A stretch of 64,000 nt of DNA from Ereboglobus luteus (lineage in GTDB: Bacteria; Verrucomicrobiota; Verrucomicrobiia; Opitutales; Opitutaceae), in contig NZ_CP023004.1 in NCBI RefSeq assembly GCF_003096195.1, positions 1,344,501 to 1,408,500 on the forward strand, given 5' to 3'. How positions within the stretch are numbered: position 1 is the first letter of the stretch; each line of letters begins with the position of its first letter. Under the pieces are notes generated by a model. That model worked only from the letters and a program-made list of their open reading frames with translations. It ran no database searches and was not told the origin of the DNA. Shown here piece after piece: positions 21,762 to 30,340 of the stretch. The translations under genes were made by a program, and so were the position numbers.

Positions 21762-22081
21762 CGTTCCCGAAGTAAAACACGGATAACCAAAACCGTGGGG
21801 CGCTCCTGGCGCGCGCCCTTTTCGCGCTTCTGGTTCTCGGCTCGCCCAGCGTGCGCCACCTGCCGGGGAAAATTTAAAATTACCGGCGATTGGTATTATA
21901 TATGATGCGCGTGCCGCCGATTTTTCGGACATGGGGGCGCGCACCAAGCGCGTTTCCATCACGCACAAGGCCGGACAATCACACCATATATTTTCCCGAC
22001 TTAATAATATCTAAAGGTTCGGTTGTGTAATCTTCATGCGCATTCAACGCGACTCATGTGAAACCTATACGAATATATGAT
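21762..22081. other. Gene-free stretch with degenerate palindromes
   Basis: The 320-bp gap contains GTGGGGCGCTCCTGGCGCGCG and GGGGGCGCGCACCAAGCGCG segments, degenerate relatives of the GTAGGGGCGCAC palindromes. An AT-rich portion just upstream of 22082 may hold the promoter of the ferredoxin gene. No ORF is supported. Confidence 0.4.
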
Positions 22082-22843
22082 ATGAAAAATCTTTCCTTCC
22101 GCTTTAATATTCAGATTTTAAGGACAATTTCGCAGGTCTTGTTTTTTGCGCTGTCATTGCTCCTTGTTGGAAGCAACCGAACAGTCGGAACCGTTTTGTT
22201 TGCCTTGGTTTTTTTCATCGGGGTATTTTTCTGCGGTTGGGTCTGCCCGTTTGGTTCGCTTCAGGAGTGGATTGGAAAACTCGGGGACATGTTGAAAATA
22301 AAAAAACGCCGCTTGCCGCAAAAGTTTCAGCGAATTTTTCAGATCACGCGTTATGTGATTTTTGCACTTTTTATATATAAAATATTTTATGCCCCACTAA
22401 GGGCTCGCGCGACATTCGGGGAAATACTTACGGAGGGATTTTCCAACGTCACGGTGGCGGCTCTTGTCATCCTAATGGTGATTCTGGTGCTCTCGCTGTT
22501 TATTCATCGCCCGTTTTGCAATTATTTTTGTGAAAAAGGCGCCTCTTACGGACTTTTTAGTGTTCTCCGAATTTTTTCACTGAAAAAAGATGCGTCCAAA
22601 TGCGTCAACTGCCGCAAGTGCGACAAAAATTGCCCCATGAATGTGGAGATATCCCGGACGAATTTCGTTAGGCATCCGAATTGTATCAATTGTTTCCAAT
22701 GCATGGGCAATTGTTCCCGAAAAGCTATAAGCTACGGAATTTTTAAACTTTCAAAAAGTAATACAACCTCTCAAACAAAAATATATAAATGCGCCTGCGC
22801 TGGAAGGCGAAGCTTCGCGATGCCGCCCTCCGGCACATCATGA
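22082..22843 (+). CDS. Membrane 4Fe-4S ferredoxin of the NapH/FixG type
   Basis: From the ATG at 22082 (or GTG 22058) the protein has 253 residues. It has about four membrane helices, CGWVCPFGSLQEW and CNYFCEKGA motifs, then two classical 4Fe-4S clusters (CVNCRKCDKNCP and CINCFQCMGNC). Such proteins pass electrons from the membrane to periplasmic or cytoplasmic reductases. No reductase is adjacent. The gene is noticeably AT-rich and the last 17 or so residues read through repeat-like DNA, so it may be an acquired gene whose 3' end was remodelled. Confidence 0.75.
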   Translation: MKNLSFRFNIQILRTISQVLFFALSLLLVGSNRTVGTVLFALVFFIGVFFCGWVCPFGSLQEWIGKLGDMLKIKKRRLPQKFQRIFQITRYVIFALFIYKIFYAPLRARATFGEILTEGFSNVTVAALVILMVILVLSLFIHRPFCNYFCEKGASYGLFSVLRIFSLKKDASKCVNCRKCDKNCPMNVEISRTNFVRHPNCINCFQCMGNCSRKAISYGIFKLSKSNTTSQTKIYKCACAGRRSFAMPPSGTS

Positions 22844-22887
22844 TCTTTTGCGCGAGGCCGCCGGTGTTGCCGGTCAAAACCGGCGAA

Positions 22888-23091
22888 GAGTCTGAATTGC
22901 TCGCAACGATCACACCGGAGTGGAATTCCGTGCATCTGATTATTCGCGGCAACACGCTTGTTCACATGGTCAATGGACGCGTGATGAGCATCACCATTGA
23001 TGATGACGCCGACGGCCGCATAGACATGCGAGTGCACACAGGCCCGCCTATGAAGGTCGAATACTGGAGCATCCGGTTGAAACGGTGGTGA
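22888..23091 (+). pseudogene. 3' fragment of a DUF1080 (3-keto-disaccharide hydrolase) gene
   Basis: The frame encodes EWNSVHLIIRGNTLVHMVNG and ends HTGPPMKVEYWSIRLKRW. This matches the C-terminal signature of the DUF1080 fold (EWN...G..HW.NG, then H.GPPMKVEF.NIRLK). Only about 65 residues remain and nothing upstream in any frame supplies the rest, so it is a decayed remnant. The same reading frame extends to 22789 without homology. Confidence 0.65.
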
Positions 23092-23208
23092 TTTCAGGCG
23101 CGGGGGCGCCGCCCGGGCCGCTCAATCCATTTTCGGCGCGGGTGTGGAAATAATTTGAAGTCATTTCGGATTTCACTCTTGGCCGCGCAGTGTCCACATT
23201 GCACGGAT

Positions 23209-24636
23209 ATGATTTCCAACCGCGACACCATTGCCGCACTCGCCACGCCGCTCGGCACATCGGCAATCGCCATCGTGCGCGCGAGCGGGCCGGATTGTGC
23301 CGCCATCGCCCGCGACGCGCTCGAACTCCCCCACCCTCCCCTGCCCCGCGTCGCCACCCATGCGGATTATCGCGACCGTTCCGGCGCGTTGCTGGATGAT
23401 GTCGTCGCCATCTATTACGCCGCGCCCAACTCTTATACAGGCGATGATATTCTCGAAATCTCCTGTCACGGAAACCCCTTCATCGCCCAAAAAATCTTAG
23501 AAGATCTTCTCGCTCGCGGTTGTCGCCCCGCTGAGGCGGGCGAGTTCACGCGCCGCGCTTTCGCCAATGGTCGCATCGATTTGAGCCAGGCCGAGGCAGT
23601 CATGGACCTTATTCACGCTCGCAGCGAAAGAGCATTAACAGCTGCCAACCAACAACTTCGTGGTTCACTTGAACGCCATCTCGACACGCTCACCGAGAAC
23701 CTCCTCTCCGCCCTCGCCCGCATCGAGGCGTATATCGACTTTCCCGACGAAGACCTTCCGGCGGAAGATCGCGCGATTGTCAGGCGTGGCATTGAGGAGC
23801 TCTCGAAAGGCACGGCGCGCCTCCTCGCCACGCAACACTACGGCGAACTTTTGCGCGAAGGCATCCGCACAGTCATCATTGGCGAACCCAACGCCGGCAA
23901 AAGCTCCCTGCTCAATCGACTCGTCGGCCAGGAACGCGCACTTGTAAGTGCCGAACCCGGAACGACTCGCGATTTTATCGAAGAACGCCTTCACATCGGC
24001 CCGCACTGCCTGCGACTCATTGACACCGCCGGCTTGAACCCCTCCCCTGCCCCGCTCGAAAAACTCGGCATGCAAAAAACACTCGAACGCGCAGCCGAGG
24101 CGGATTTGTTCCTGCTCGTGCTCGATGCCACCCGCCCGCATCCAAACTTGCCGCCGGAAATTCTGGAAAAACTATCACAGGAAAACGCCCTGATTGTCTT
24201 GAACAAGATTGACCTCGTGCCCGTTGCCGGGGCGGCAACGGGAAATTCCAAATCTCTAAATTCCAAATCCCAAACAAATCTCAAATTCCAAATTTCAAAT
24301 TCCAAAAACAATAACATAACTCATTTTTGTGAAACAAGTTGCGTGACAGGAGAAGGATTGGATGCGCTTGAAAAAGCCATTATTGATCGCGCCGAGACGT
24401 TTCGCCGTGACCAAGGCGATGAGATTATCGCGATCAACGCCCGTCATGCCGACGCCCTTTCGCGCGCCCAAACCAGCCTTGTCTCCGCCCTCGCCCACCT
24501 CGATGCCAACGGACCCGTCGAGTTGCTCGCCGCCGATCTTCGCGCCGCGCTTGATGCCTATGGTGAAATCGGAGGCCGCATTGACAACGAGCGCATGCTC
24601 GACCACCTCTTCGCAACTTTCTGCATAGGAAAATAA
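23209..24636 (+). CDS. mnmE: tRNA modification GTPase MnmE
   Basis: From the ATG at 23209 the product has 475 residues. The N-terminal folate-binding domain has IVRASGP and SYTGDDILEISCHGN; the G domain has GEPNAGKSSLLN (G1), DTAGL (G3), NKIDL (G4) and SCVTGEG (G5); the C-terminus is the conserved FCIGK. With MnmG it installs the carboxymethylaminomethyl group on U34 of tRNAs. About 25 residues between G4 and G5 come from an AT-rich repeat (24240-24312). It forms a pair with mnmG; a palindromic element lies between them. Confidence 0.96.
   Translation: MISNRDTIAALATPLGTSAIAIVRASGPDCAAIARDALELPHPPLPRVATHADYRDRSGALLDDVVAIYYAAPNSYTGDDILEISCHGNPFIAQKILEDLLARGCRPAEAGEFTRRAFANGRIDLSQAEAVMDLIHARSERALTAANQQLRGSLERHLDTLTENLLSALARIEAYIDFPDEDLPAEDRAIVRRGIEELSKGTARLLATQHYGELLREGIRTVIIGEPNAGKSSLLNRLVGQERALVSAEPGTTRDFIEERLHIGPHCLRLIDTAGLNPSPAPLEKLGMQKTLERAAEADLFLLVLDATRPHPNLPPEILEKLSQENALIVLNKIDLVPVAGAATGNSKSLNSKSQTNLKFQISNSKNNNITHFCETSCVTGEGLDALEKAIIDRAETFRRDQGDEIIAINARHADALSRAQTSLVSALAHLDANGPVELLAADLRAALDAYGEIGGRIDNERMLDHLFATFCIGK
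24240..24312 (+). repeat. AAATTCCAAAT repeat inserted in-frame in mnmE
   Basis: Tandem variants of AAATTCCAAAT run for about 73 bp and encode a Ser/Asn/Lys/Gln-rich loop between the G4 NKID and G5 motifs. The composition is sharply AT-rich compared with the flanking coding sequence, and the frame is kept. Confidence 0.8.
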
Positions 24637-24640
24637 AACC

Positions 24641-24738
24641 GTAGGGGCGCACCTTGCGTGCGCCCTGCTTCGCAAACGACACTCAAATTCTCACCCATAA
24701 ATTCAACCAAAAAGGGCGCACGCAAGGTGCGCCCCTAC
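24641..24738. repeat. Inverted-repeat element between mnmE and mnmG
   Basis: Perfect 26-bp arms (24641-24666 and 24713-24738, beginning GTAGGGGCGCACC) enclose 46 bp. It occupies almost all of the mnmE-mnmG gap and ends 8 bases before the mnmG start, so any hairpin would sit in the mnmG leader. Confidence 0.85.
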
Positions 24739-24745
24739 CCTTCCA

Positions 24746-26899
24746 TTGATCTACAATCCATCCAATCCATTTGATGTCATCGTCTGCGGGGCCGGTCATG
24801 CCGGCTGCGAAGCGGCGCTGGCCGCCGCCCGCATGGGGGCGCGCACCCTGCTTGTCACCGGCAATCTCGACACTGTTGCCCAGATGTCGTGCAACCCCGC
24901 CATCGGCGGACAAGCCAAGGGGCAAATCGTGCGCGAAATCGACGCGCTCGGCGGCGAAATGGCTGTCAATACCGATGTTACGGGAATTCAATTTCGCCTG
25001 CTCAATGAATCGAAAGGCCCGGCGGTTCAATCTCCCCGCGCCCAATGCGACAAAAAAGCCTACCAGTTTCGCATGAAGCAAACGCTGGAACTCCAGCCCA
25101 ATCTGCAACTCTTCCAAGCCACTGTCACCGCCCTCACCTATGCCCTGCCCTCCCGCGACCGCGTCACCGGCGTGCAGACCAATCTCGATATCGAGTTTCT
25201 CGGCCATACGGTGATCGTCACCACCGGCACGTTTCTGCGCGGACTCATGCATATCGGCTCAAACAAAAACGAAGGCGGTCGGCTCGGCGATTTCAGCGCC
25301 CTCACCCTTTCCGCCAGCCTGCTTGAAGGCGGCATCGAGCTTGATCGCTTCAAAACCGGCACACCCTGCCGCGTGCTCGGGCGAAGCCTGGATTTCAGCA
25401 AGATGCAGCCGCAATACGGTGACGCCTCCCCGACCCTTTTCGGATTTTACGACACACGTGACCCTGAGGACTTGTTCCACGTGGAACAAGGGAATGCGGA
25501 ATGCGGAATGCGGAGTGCGGAATGCTTGACTTCGCCATTTCACGGTGAATTAGGCAGGGCGAACCCTCCGGGTGAGCCGATAACTGACGGCTCACCCGGA
25601 GGGTTCGCCCTACCCAGTGAAAACGAGGGCGCGCGCGGAGCGCCGTTCCACGTGGAACAGCAGAAACTTTGGCCATTCAAGCGTCCCGGCTGGAAACCCG
25701 GCGGTGAGCAGCTTGCGTGCTGGATGACTTACACGAATGAGCGCACAGCCTCGGTTGTGCGCGCCAATTTGCATCGCTCGGCCATGTATTCCGGGCAAAT
25801 CGAGGGAATCGGACCGCGTTACTGTCCGAGTTTTGAGGATAAGATCGTTAAGTTCGCCGAAAAGCCGCGACATCTGCTTTTTCTCGAACCCGAGGGCCGC
25901 ACGACCGACGAGTATTACATTAACGGGCTTTCCACGTCGCTGCCGTTCGATGTGCAGCTCGAAATGGTGCATAGCGTGCCGGGACTCGAAAACGCCGTCA
26001 TCCTTCGTCCGGCCTATGCGGTCGAATACGATTACGCGCCGCCAACCCAGCTTTATCCGTCGCTTGAATCGAAGAAGGTCGAAAATCTTTTCTTTGCGGG
26101 CCAGATCAACGGCACTTCGGGTTACGAGGAGGCGGCAGGGCAGGGGCTTGTCGCCGGAGTGAACGCCGTGCGCAAACTCCGCCAGCAAATCCCGCTCGTG
26201 ATCAGCCGTCACGAGGCCTACATCGGAGTGCTCATCGATGACCTCGTGACCAAGGGCACGAACGAACCTTACCGCATGTTCACGAGTCGCGCCGAGCATC
26301 GCCTGCTCTTTAACCACGGCAGTGCCGAGTTGCGACTTATTCATCACGCCCGCGAACACGGCTTGCTCAGCGCCAGCCGGATTGCGCGCATCGACGAGAA
26401 ATGCCGCCTGGTCAAACATTGGATCGAGCAGTTGGAAAAAACACGTCCACCCGCGGGCAGCGGGGTGGGGCAGGGGACTTGGGGCGATATTATCCGGCGA
26501 GGCGGAACGGGTAGGGCGAAGCCTCCGGCTGAGCCGCAATCCGATGCGGACAAGTTAAATGGCGATTTGAAAAACGGCTCAGCCGGAGGCTTCGCCCTAC
26601 CATCGGAATTGCTTGAACAATCCCAACCCATTCGTGATGAAGTTTTGTATCGCATTGCGTATCAAGGATATTTGTCACGCGAGCAACGCCAGATCGAAAA
26701 ATACGCACACATTGAAAAGATCAAGATTCCGCCCGAAATGGACTTCTTGAAAGTGCGCGGCTTGCGCAAGGAATGTGCCCAGAAACTCCAGCAATTCAAG
26801 CCCTACACCTTGGGCCAGGCGAGCCGGATCAGCGGCATCACACCGGCCGATATCAATATTTTGATGGCGCTGATTGAGTCCGGGCGGCTGGAGGCGTGA
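24746..26899 (+). CDS. mnmG: tRNA uridine-5-carboxymethylaminomethyl modification enzyme MnmG
   Basis: The 717-residue FAD protein partners MnmE. It opens with [21 protein letters not shown], has [10 protein letters not shown], the [18 protein letters not shown] block and the [11 protein letters not shown] motif, and ends with the [16 protein letters not shown] domain that binds MnmE. No ATG is available; the start is a TTG at 24746 just after a palindrome. The usual length is about 630; two insertions (residues about 243-305 and 576-620) are encoded by short repeats and explain the excess. Two parS-like sites lie in the first insertion. Confidence 0.95.
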   Translation: MIYNPSNPFDVIVCGAGHAGCEAALAAARMGARTLLVTGNLDTVAQMSCNPAIGGQAKGQIVREIDALGGEMAVNTDVTGIQFRLLNESKGPAVQSPRAQCDKKAYQFRMKQTLELQPNLQLFQATVTALTYALPSRDRVTGVQTNLDIEFLGHTVIVTTGTFLRGLMHIGSNKNEGGRLGDFSALTLSASLLEGGIELDRFKTGTPCRVLGRSLDFSKMQPQYGDASPTLFGFYDTRDPEDLFHVEQGNAECGMRSAECLTSPFHGELGRANPPGEPITDGSPGGFALPSENEGARGAPFHVEQQKLWPFKRPGWKPGGEQLACWMTYTNERTASVVRANLHRSAMYSGQIEGIGPRYCPSFEDKIVKFAEKPRHLLFLEPEGRTTDEYYINGLSTSLPFDVQLEMVHSVPGLENAVILRPAYAVEYDYAPPTQLYPSLESKKVENLFFAGQINGTSGYEEAAGQGLVAGVNAVRKLRQQIPLVISRHEAYIGVLIDDLVTKGTNEPYRMFTSRAEHRLLFNHGSAELRLIHHAREHGLLSASRIARIDEKCRLVKHWIEQLEKTRPPAGSGVGQGTWGDIIRRGGTGRAKPPAEPQSDADKLNGDLKNGSAGGFALPSELLEQSQPIRDEVLYRIAYQGYLSREQRQIEKYAHIEKIKIPPEMDFLKVRGLRKECAQKLQQFKPYTLGQASRISGITPADINILMALIESGRLEA
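25473..25488. other. parS-like ParB binding site 1 (inside mnmG)
   Basis: TGTTCCACGTGGAACA is a perfect 16-bp palindrome. It contains the GTTCCACGTGGAAC core of Pseudomonas-type parS and is close to the general chromosomal consensus TGTTTCACGTGAAACA. In the mnmG frame it encodes FHVEQ. Confidence 0.7.
25491..25526 (+). repeat. GGAATGC tandem repeat in mnmG
   Basis: Five imperfect GAATGCG-type units follow the first parS-like site. Their reverse complement (CATTCCG...) is the repeat inserted in purL near 6970. Confidence 0.75.
25553..25614. repeat. Palindromic element inserted in-frame in mnmG (1)
   Basis: Arms of 26 bp (25553-25578 and 25589-25614), starting GGCAGGGCGAACCCTCCGGG and matching the complement with one mismatch, surround a 10-bp loop. 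It encodes a Pro/Gly-rich segment with no counterpart in other MnmG proteins known to me. Same family as 17462-17526 and 26511-26600. Confidence 0.85.
25645..25660. other. parS-like ParB binding site 2 (inside mnmG)
   Basis: CGTTCCACGTGGAACA keeps the perfect 14-bp palindromic core GTTCCACGTGGAAC; only the first base differs from site 1. It again encodes FHVEQ, 172 bp from site 1. Confidence 0.65.
26511..26600. repeat. Palindromic element inserted in-frame in mnmG (2)
   Basis: Perfect 25-bp arms (26511-26535 and 26576-26600, beginning GTAGGGCGAAGCC) enclose 40 bp, all within the mnmG reading frame. It encodes a Gly/Pro/Ala-rich loop ahead of the C-terminal helical domain. Confidence 0.87.
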
Positions 26900-26960
26900 G
26901 TGTGAATGGGGACTACAACCAGCCGCATTAACGGTTTACCGGTTAACTCCCTCATCCTTT

Positions 26961-27152
26961 TCATTTGATAGTCAACTGTCCGACGGGGTGTAACGTGCCG
27001 TCAGGATCCGCATACTCCAAATGATAAACGCCTGATGATAGCTTCGGAAGGCGCAGTTGATAGCCACTTCCGTCGTTTGGCGCTGGCAATTTTGCACGGT
27101 CTTTTCGCAGAGAGTGGTTGTTTTCAGACACCGCTTGCGACGCCCCGCGCAC
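26961..27152 (-). pseudogene. Possible 3' fragment of a secreted-protein gene
   Basis: The minus-strand frame ends with LPKLSSGVYHLEYADPDGTL and a terminal GQLTIK, like the last beta strands of a secreted or surface protein. No start or body is present. The remainder of the 360-bp gap 26900-27259 has only a 21-bp repeat at 27175-27195. Weak call. Confidence 0.3.
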
Positions 27153-27174
27153 ACAACACAGCTGACAGAAGGTC

Positions 27175-27195
27175 GACTTGGCAGTCCGCGCTACG
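27175..27195. repeat. 21-bp repeat, copy 1
   Basis: A 21-bp sequence beginning GACTTGGCAGTCCGCG is repeated exactly at 32433-32453, again in an intergenic gap. Confidence 0.7.
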
Positions 27196-27259
27196 TCGCT
27201 ACGGTGCTTGACGATTTCGGCGGGGTGGGGTCGAGTCGTTGCTACTCAATCTAACCATC

Positions 27260-29560
27260 ATGGACCAAGGGATTTTTTTAATACAGGACCTCGCCTTGGT
27301 GCTCGTTGTCGCCGCAATCGCCGGGTGGGTTTGCCAGCGCATCGGGTTGTCCGTCGTTGTCGGCTACCTGATGGCGGGCATGCTCATTTCGCTGCATCCG
27401 TTCACCGAGCCGATGCTGCGGGACCCGGCTCGTATTGAACGGCTTGCGCAAATGGGCCTGGTTTATTTGATGTTCGGGATCGGGTTGCGATTGAGTTTGC
27501 GACGATTGCGACGGCTCGGGCTTTCGGTGATGCTGGCGGTGTTTGTCAGTGCGAGCACAATTTATTACATCACGCGCATGGTGGCGACGGGGGTGTTTGC
27601 CATGCCGCCGATGCAGGGGCTTTTTCTTGCGGGCATGCTGATGGTGTCGTCATCGGCAATCATCAGCAAGGTGCTCGAGGAAACGGGCGGCGCCCACGAA
27701 CGCGCGGGACAAACGGCGATGGGCGTGGTGGTGCTTGAGGACGTCGTCGCGGTGATTCTCGTGGCGATGCTCAACTCGGTCGCGAAATTCGGCGGCACGC
27801 AGGAGGCGCACATCGGCAGCACGCTGGGCACGTTTGCGATGTTTGTCCTGATGGCGAGCGTGGCGGGGTTGCTTTTTGTGCCGTGGCTGTTGCGCAAGCT
27901 AAGCATTTCGGCGAGCGGCGAATTGCAGACCGTGGCGGTGGCCGGCATTTTGCTCGGGCTGGCGCTGGTGGCAAACGAGGCGGGATATTCGCTCGCACTG
28001 GGCGCGTTTTTGCTCGGCATGATCGTGGCGGAAACACCGCAGCGCATTCAGGTGGAGCGCACGTTCGAGGGAATGACTGATGTGTTTTCGTCGGTGTTTT
28101 TTGTGGCGATCGGACTGCAAATCGAACCGGGACTGTTAATTTCCTCGTGGAAAATGATCGTGGCGGTCGCGGCGCTTACGATTGTGGTGCGCACGTTTGC
28201 GGTTTCGTTCGGACTGTCGTTGATCGGCACGCCGATGCGCAATGCGCTCCGGGCCGGCTTGATGGTGACGCCCATCGGCGAGTTTTCCTTCATAATTGCG
28301 CAAGTCGGTGTCACGGCAATGCTTGTGCCAAAGGAATTTTATCCAATCGCCGTGGGTGTTTCGCTGCTGACGACCGTGTGCGCGCCTTCGCTGACTCGCA
28401 ATGCCGGAAAAATCAGCAAGTGGATTGTCGACCGCCTGCCCGGGTGGATGCGCACGTGGCACTCGTATTACAACACGCAGCTCGACCGCATGAAAATGCG
28501 TCGCAAGAAAAACGTGCTCTGGCAGTTGAGCCGCAAGCGCATCATTCAGGTCGCCGTGGAGGTGCTCATGGTCACGGGCGTGATGGTTTTTTCGCGTCCG
28601 CTGCTCGGGTTGCTGACGGACTGGCTCGGCGAAGACTGGCTGTTTCCAAACGGGCCGTTCGTGCTGTTCTGGCTGCTCATGATGGTCGTGGTGCTGGCGC
28701 CACTCGTGGCGTTGTGGCGAAATCTTTCCGCGTTGAGCCTGCTTTACGCGCAAGTGCTCGTGCCGCGGCGCACAACCGGATCGCATCGTTTGCGGCCCGT
28801 GATGGAGGCAATGTTCAAGATTCTCGCGGCCACGATCATGTTTGTGTGGTTTATCACACTGTTGCCGTCGATACCCGGCACGCGCTGGTTCCTGCTCACG
28901 AGCGTGCTCGCGGCGGCCGTGCTGCTGTTCATGCTTCGTCGCAGGTTGATTTACTGGCACAGCGAAATGGAGTCCGAACTGCACTCGATGCTCAACCATC
29001 CCGCGCAGCTGGGTGTGGAAACCGCGGCGCCCTGGCTTGCCATGCGCGACGATTGGGGCATCCGCGCGACGAGCTGCACGTTGCCGGATCTTGTTGATTG
29101 CCAAGGAAAACGAATCAACGAATTGGATTTGCGCGCACGCTATGGCTGCGTGATCACCGGCATTGAGCGCCAGGGTGTGATGATTCCCCACCCGAGCCCC
29201 GATGAGGTGCTTTATCCGCGCGACAAGGTTTTGTTGATTGGCACCGAGGAACAAGTGAGCGAAGGCAAAAAAATGCTCACCGCCGTTTCCGGCCGCGCCT
29301 ACACGGCTGAATTTGACGATGTGCGCATAGACACATTGCTGGTGCCGCCGGCCAGTCGCGCGGCGGGAAAGGACTTGCGTTCGCTCGCGCTTGCGCAGAC
29401 GCACCGCGTGCAAATCCTGGGCATACGCCGTGAGAACCGCCGCATACTCAATCCCGACGGGAACGAAGTGCTCATGGCCGGGGACGAACTGCTCGTGATA
29501 AGCACGCCCGACGAGTTGCGCGCGTTCAACGTCTGGCTTGCCGAGCCGGGCGAAGGGTAG
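27260..29560 (+). CDS. Kef-type cation:proton antiporter with two TrkA-C domains
   Basis: From the ATG at 27260 the product has 766 residues. Residues about 5-380 form the CPA2 antiporter with some 12 helices, including the MFGIGLRLSLRRLRRLG and ALGAFLLGMIVAETP segments. A further helical region (430-590) follows, then two RCK-C/TrkA-C domains near 615-690 and 695-765 that end in LLIGTEEQV and LLVISTPDEL. The RCK-N nucleotide-binding fold is missing. CPA2 members exchange K+ or Na+ for protons; the TrkA-C parts suggest ligand gating. It is not in an operon with purE. Confidence 0.87.
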   Translation: MDQGIFLIQDLALVLVVAAIAGWVCQRIGLSVVVGYLMAGMLISLHPFTEPMLRDPARIERLAQMGLVYLMFGIGLRLSLRRLRRLGLSVMLAVFVSASTIYYITRMVATGVFAMPPMQGLFLAGMLMVSSSAIISKVLEETGGAHERAGQTAMGVVVLEDVVAVILVAMLNSVAKFGGTQEAHIGSTLGTFAMFVLMASVAGLLFVPWLLRKLSISASGELQTVAVAGILLGLALVANEAGYSLALGAFLLGMIVAETPQRIQVERTFEGMTDVFSSVFFVAIGLQIEPGLLISSWKMIVAVAALTIVVRTFAVSFGLSLIGTPMRNALRAGLMVTPIGEFSFIIAQVGVTAMLVPKEFYPIAVGVSLLTTVCAPSLTRNAGKISKWIVDRLPGWMRTWHSYYNTQLDRMKMRRKKNVLWQLSRKRIIQVAVEVLMVTGVMVFSRPLLGLLTDWLGEDWLFPNGPFVLFWLLMMVVVLAPLVALWRNLSALSLLYAQVLVPRRTTGSHRLRPVMEAMFKILAATIMFVWFITLLPSIPGTRWFLLTSVLAAAVLLFMLRRRLIYWHSEMESELHSMLNHPAQLGVETAAPWLAMRDDWGIRATSCTLPDLVDCQGKRINELDLRARYGCVITGIERQGVMIPHPSPDEVLYPRDKVLLIGTEEQVSEGKKMLTAVSGRAYTAEFDDVRIDTLLVPPASRAAGKDLRSLALAQTHRVQILGIRRENRRILNPDGNEVLMAGDELLVISTPDELRAFNVWLAEPGEG

Positions 29561-29750
29561 GGTGTTCCGAGCAAAGCGACCGTTTGACACCGTTCCGTTG
29601 AGCCGCAATCGCCACCGCCCACTTCCCGCTATTTCGGCGCGCCCGGCGAGCGCTTCCCACCAGCGAAAACCAATCGCGTGTTGCTATTTTTCCGCGGGAC
29701 GCTACGCATTTTCGGCTTCACCCACGTTTTAGCCTGAGATTTTTCCCAAA

Positions 29751-30248
29751 ATGAAATCCGAATCCGCCGCTCCTCTTGTCGCAATTATCATGGGTAGCCA
29801 GTCCGACTGGCCCGTGCTCGAAAATGCCGCCAAGACCCTCGCCGATTTCGGCGTCGCCCACGAAGCGCGGGTCATCAGCGCGCACCGCACGCCGCACGCC
29901 GCATTCGAGTATGCGACATCGGCGCAAAAACGCGGCTTGAAATGCATCATCGCCGGCGCGGGCATGGCGGCGCATCTCGCGGGTGTCATGGCCGGTCTCA
30001 CGCAACTTCCCGTGCTCGGCGTGCCGATGGAGTCGCCGCAGTTGAAGGGCATCGACTCTCTTCTTTCCACCGTGCAAATGCCGGGCGGCGTGCCCGTGGC
30101 GACATTCGCGATCGGCAAGGCCGGCGCGGTAAACGCGGCGCTGTTTGCCGTGTCGATGCTCGCGCTGAACGATGAGAGCCTTTCAAAGTCGCTCAGCGAT
30201 TTCCGCGCCGCGCAGACGAAAAAAGTGCTGGATATCAAACTCGACTAA
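29751..30248 (+). CDS. purE: N5-carboxyaminoimidazole ribonucleotide mutase
   Basis: The 165-residue protein has the PurE signature IIMGSQSDWPVL near 12, SAHRTPHAAFEY near 43, and GAGMAAHLAGVMAGLTQLPVLGVP. It moves the carboxyl group of N5-CAIR to C4 in purine synthesis (class I PurE, which works with PurK). PurK is not adjacent; purL and purD of the same pathway are also scattered in this window. The preceding gap contains a decayed GGTAGGG repeat copy. Confidence 0.95.
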   Translation: MKSESAAPLVAIIMGSQSDWPVLENAAKTLADFGVAHEARVISAHRTPHAAFEYATSAQKRGLKCIIAGAGMAAHLAGVMAGLTQLPVLGVPMESPQLKGIDSLLSTVQMPGGVPVATFAIGKAGAVNAALFAVSMLALNDESLSKSLSDFRAAQTKKVLDIKLD

Positions 30249-30340
30249 ACGCCTTTCCCCGCCGTTGTCCTGAAACGTGCACCTCCGCGCCGCCTGCCGC
30301 CGGCGCGATCCCATTTAATTAATCCCCAAACAAAAAACAC

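Noticed and set aside
25491-25526. Tandem repeat considered as a CRISPR array
   Set aside because: The units are 7-10 bp with no spacers of constant length and lie in a coding gene; no cas gene is in the window.
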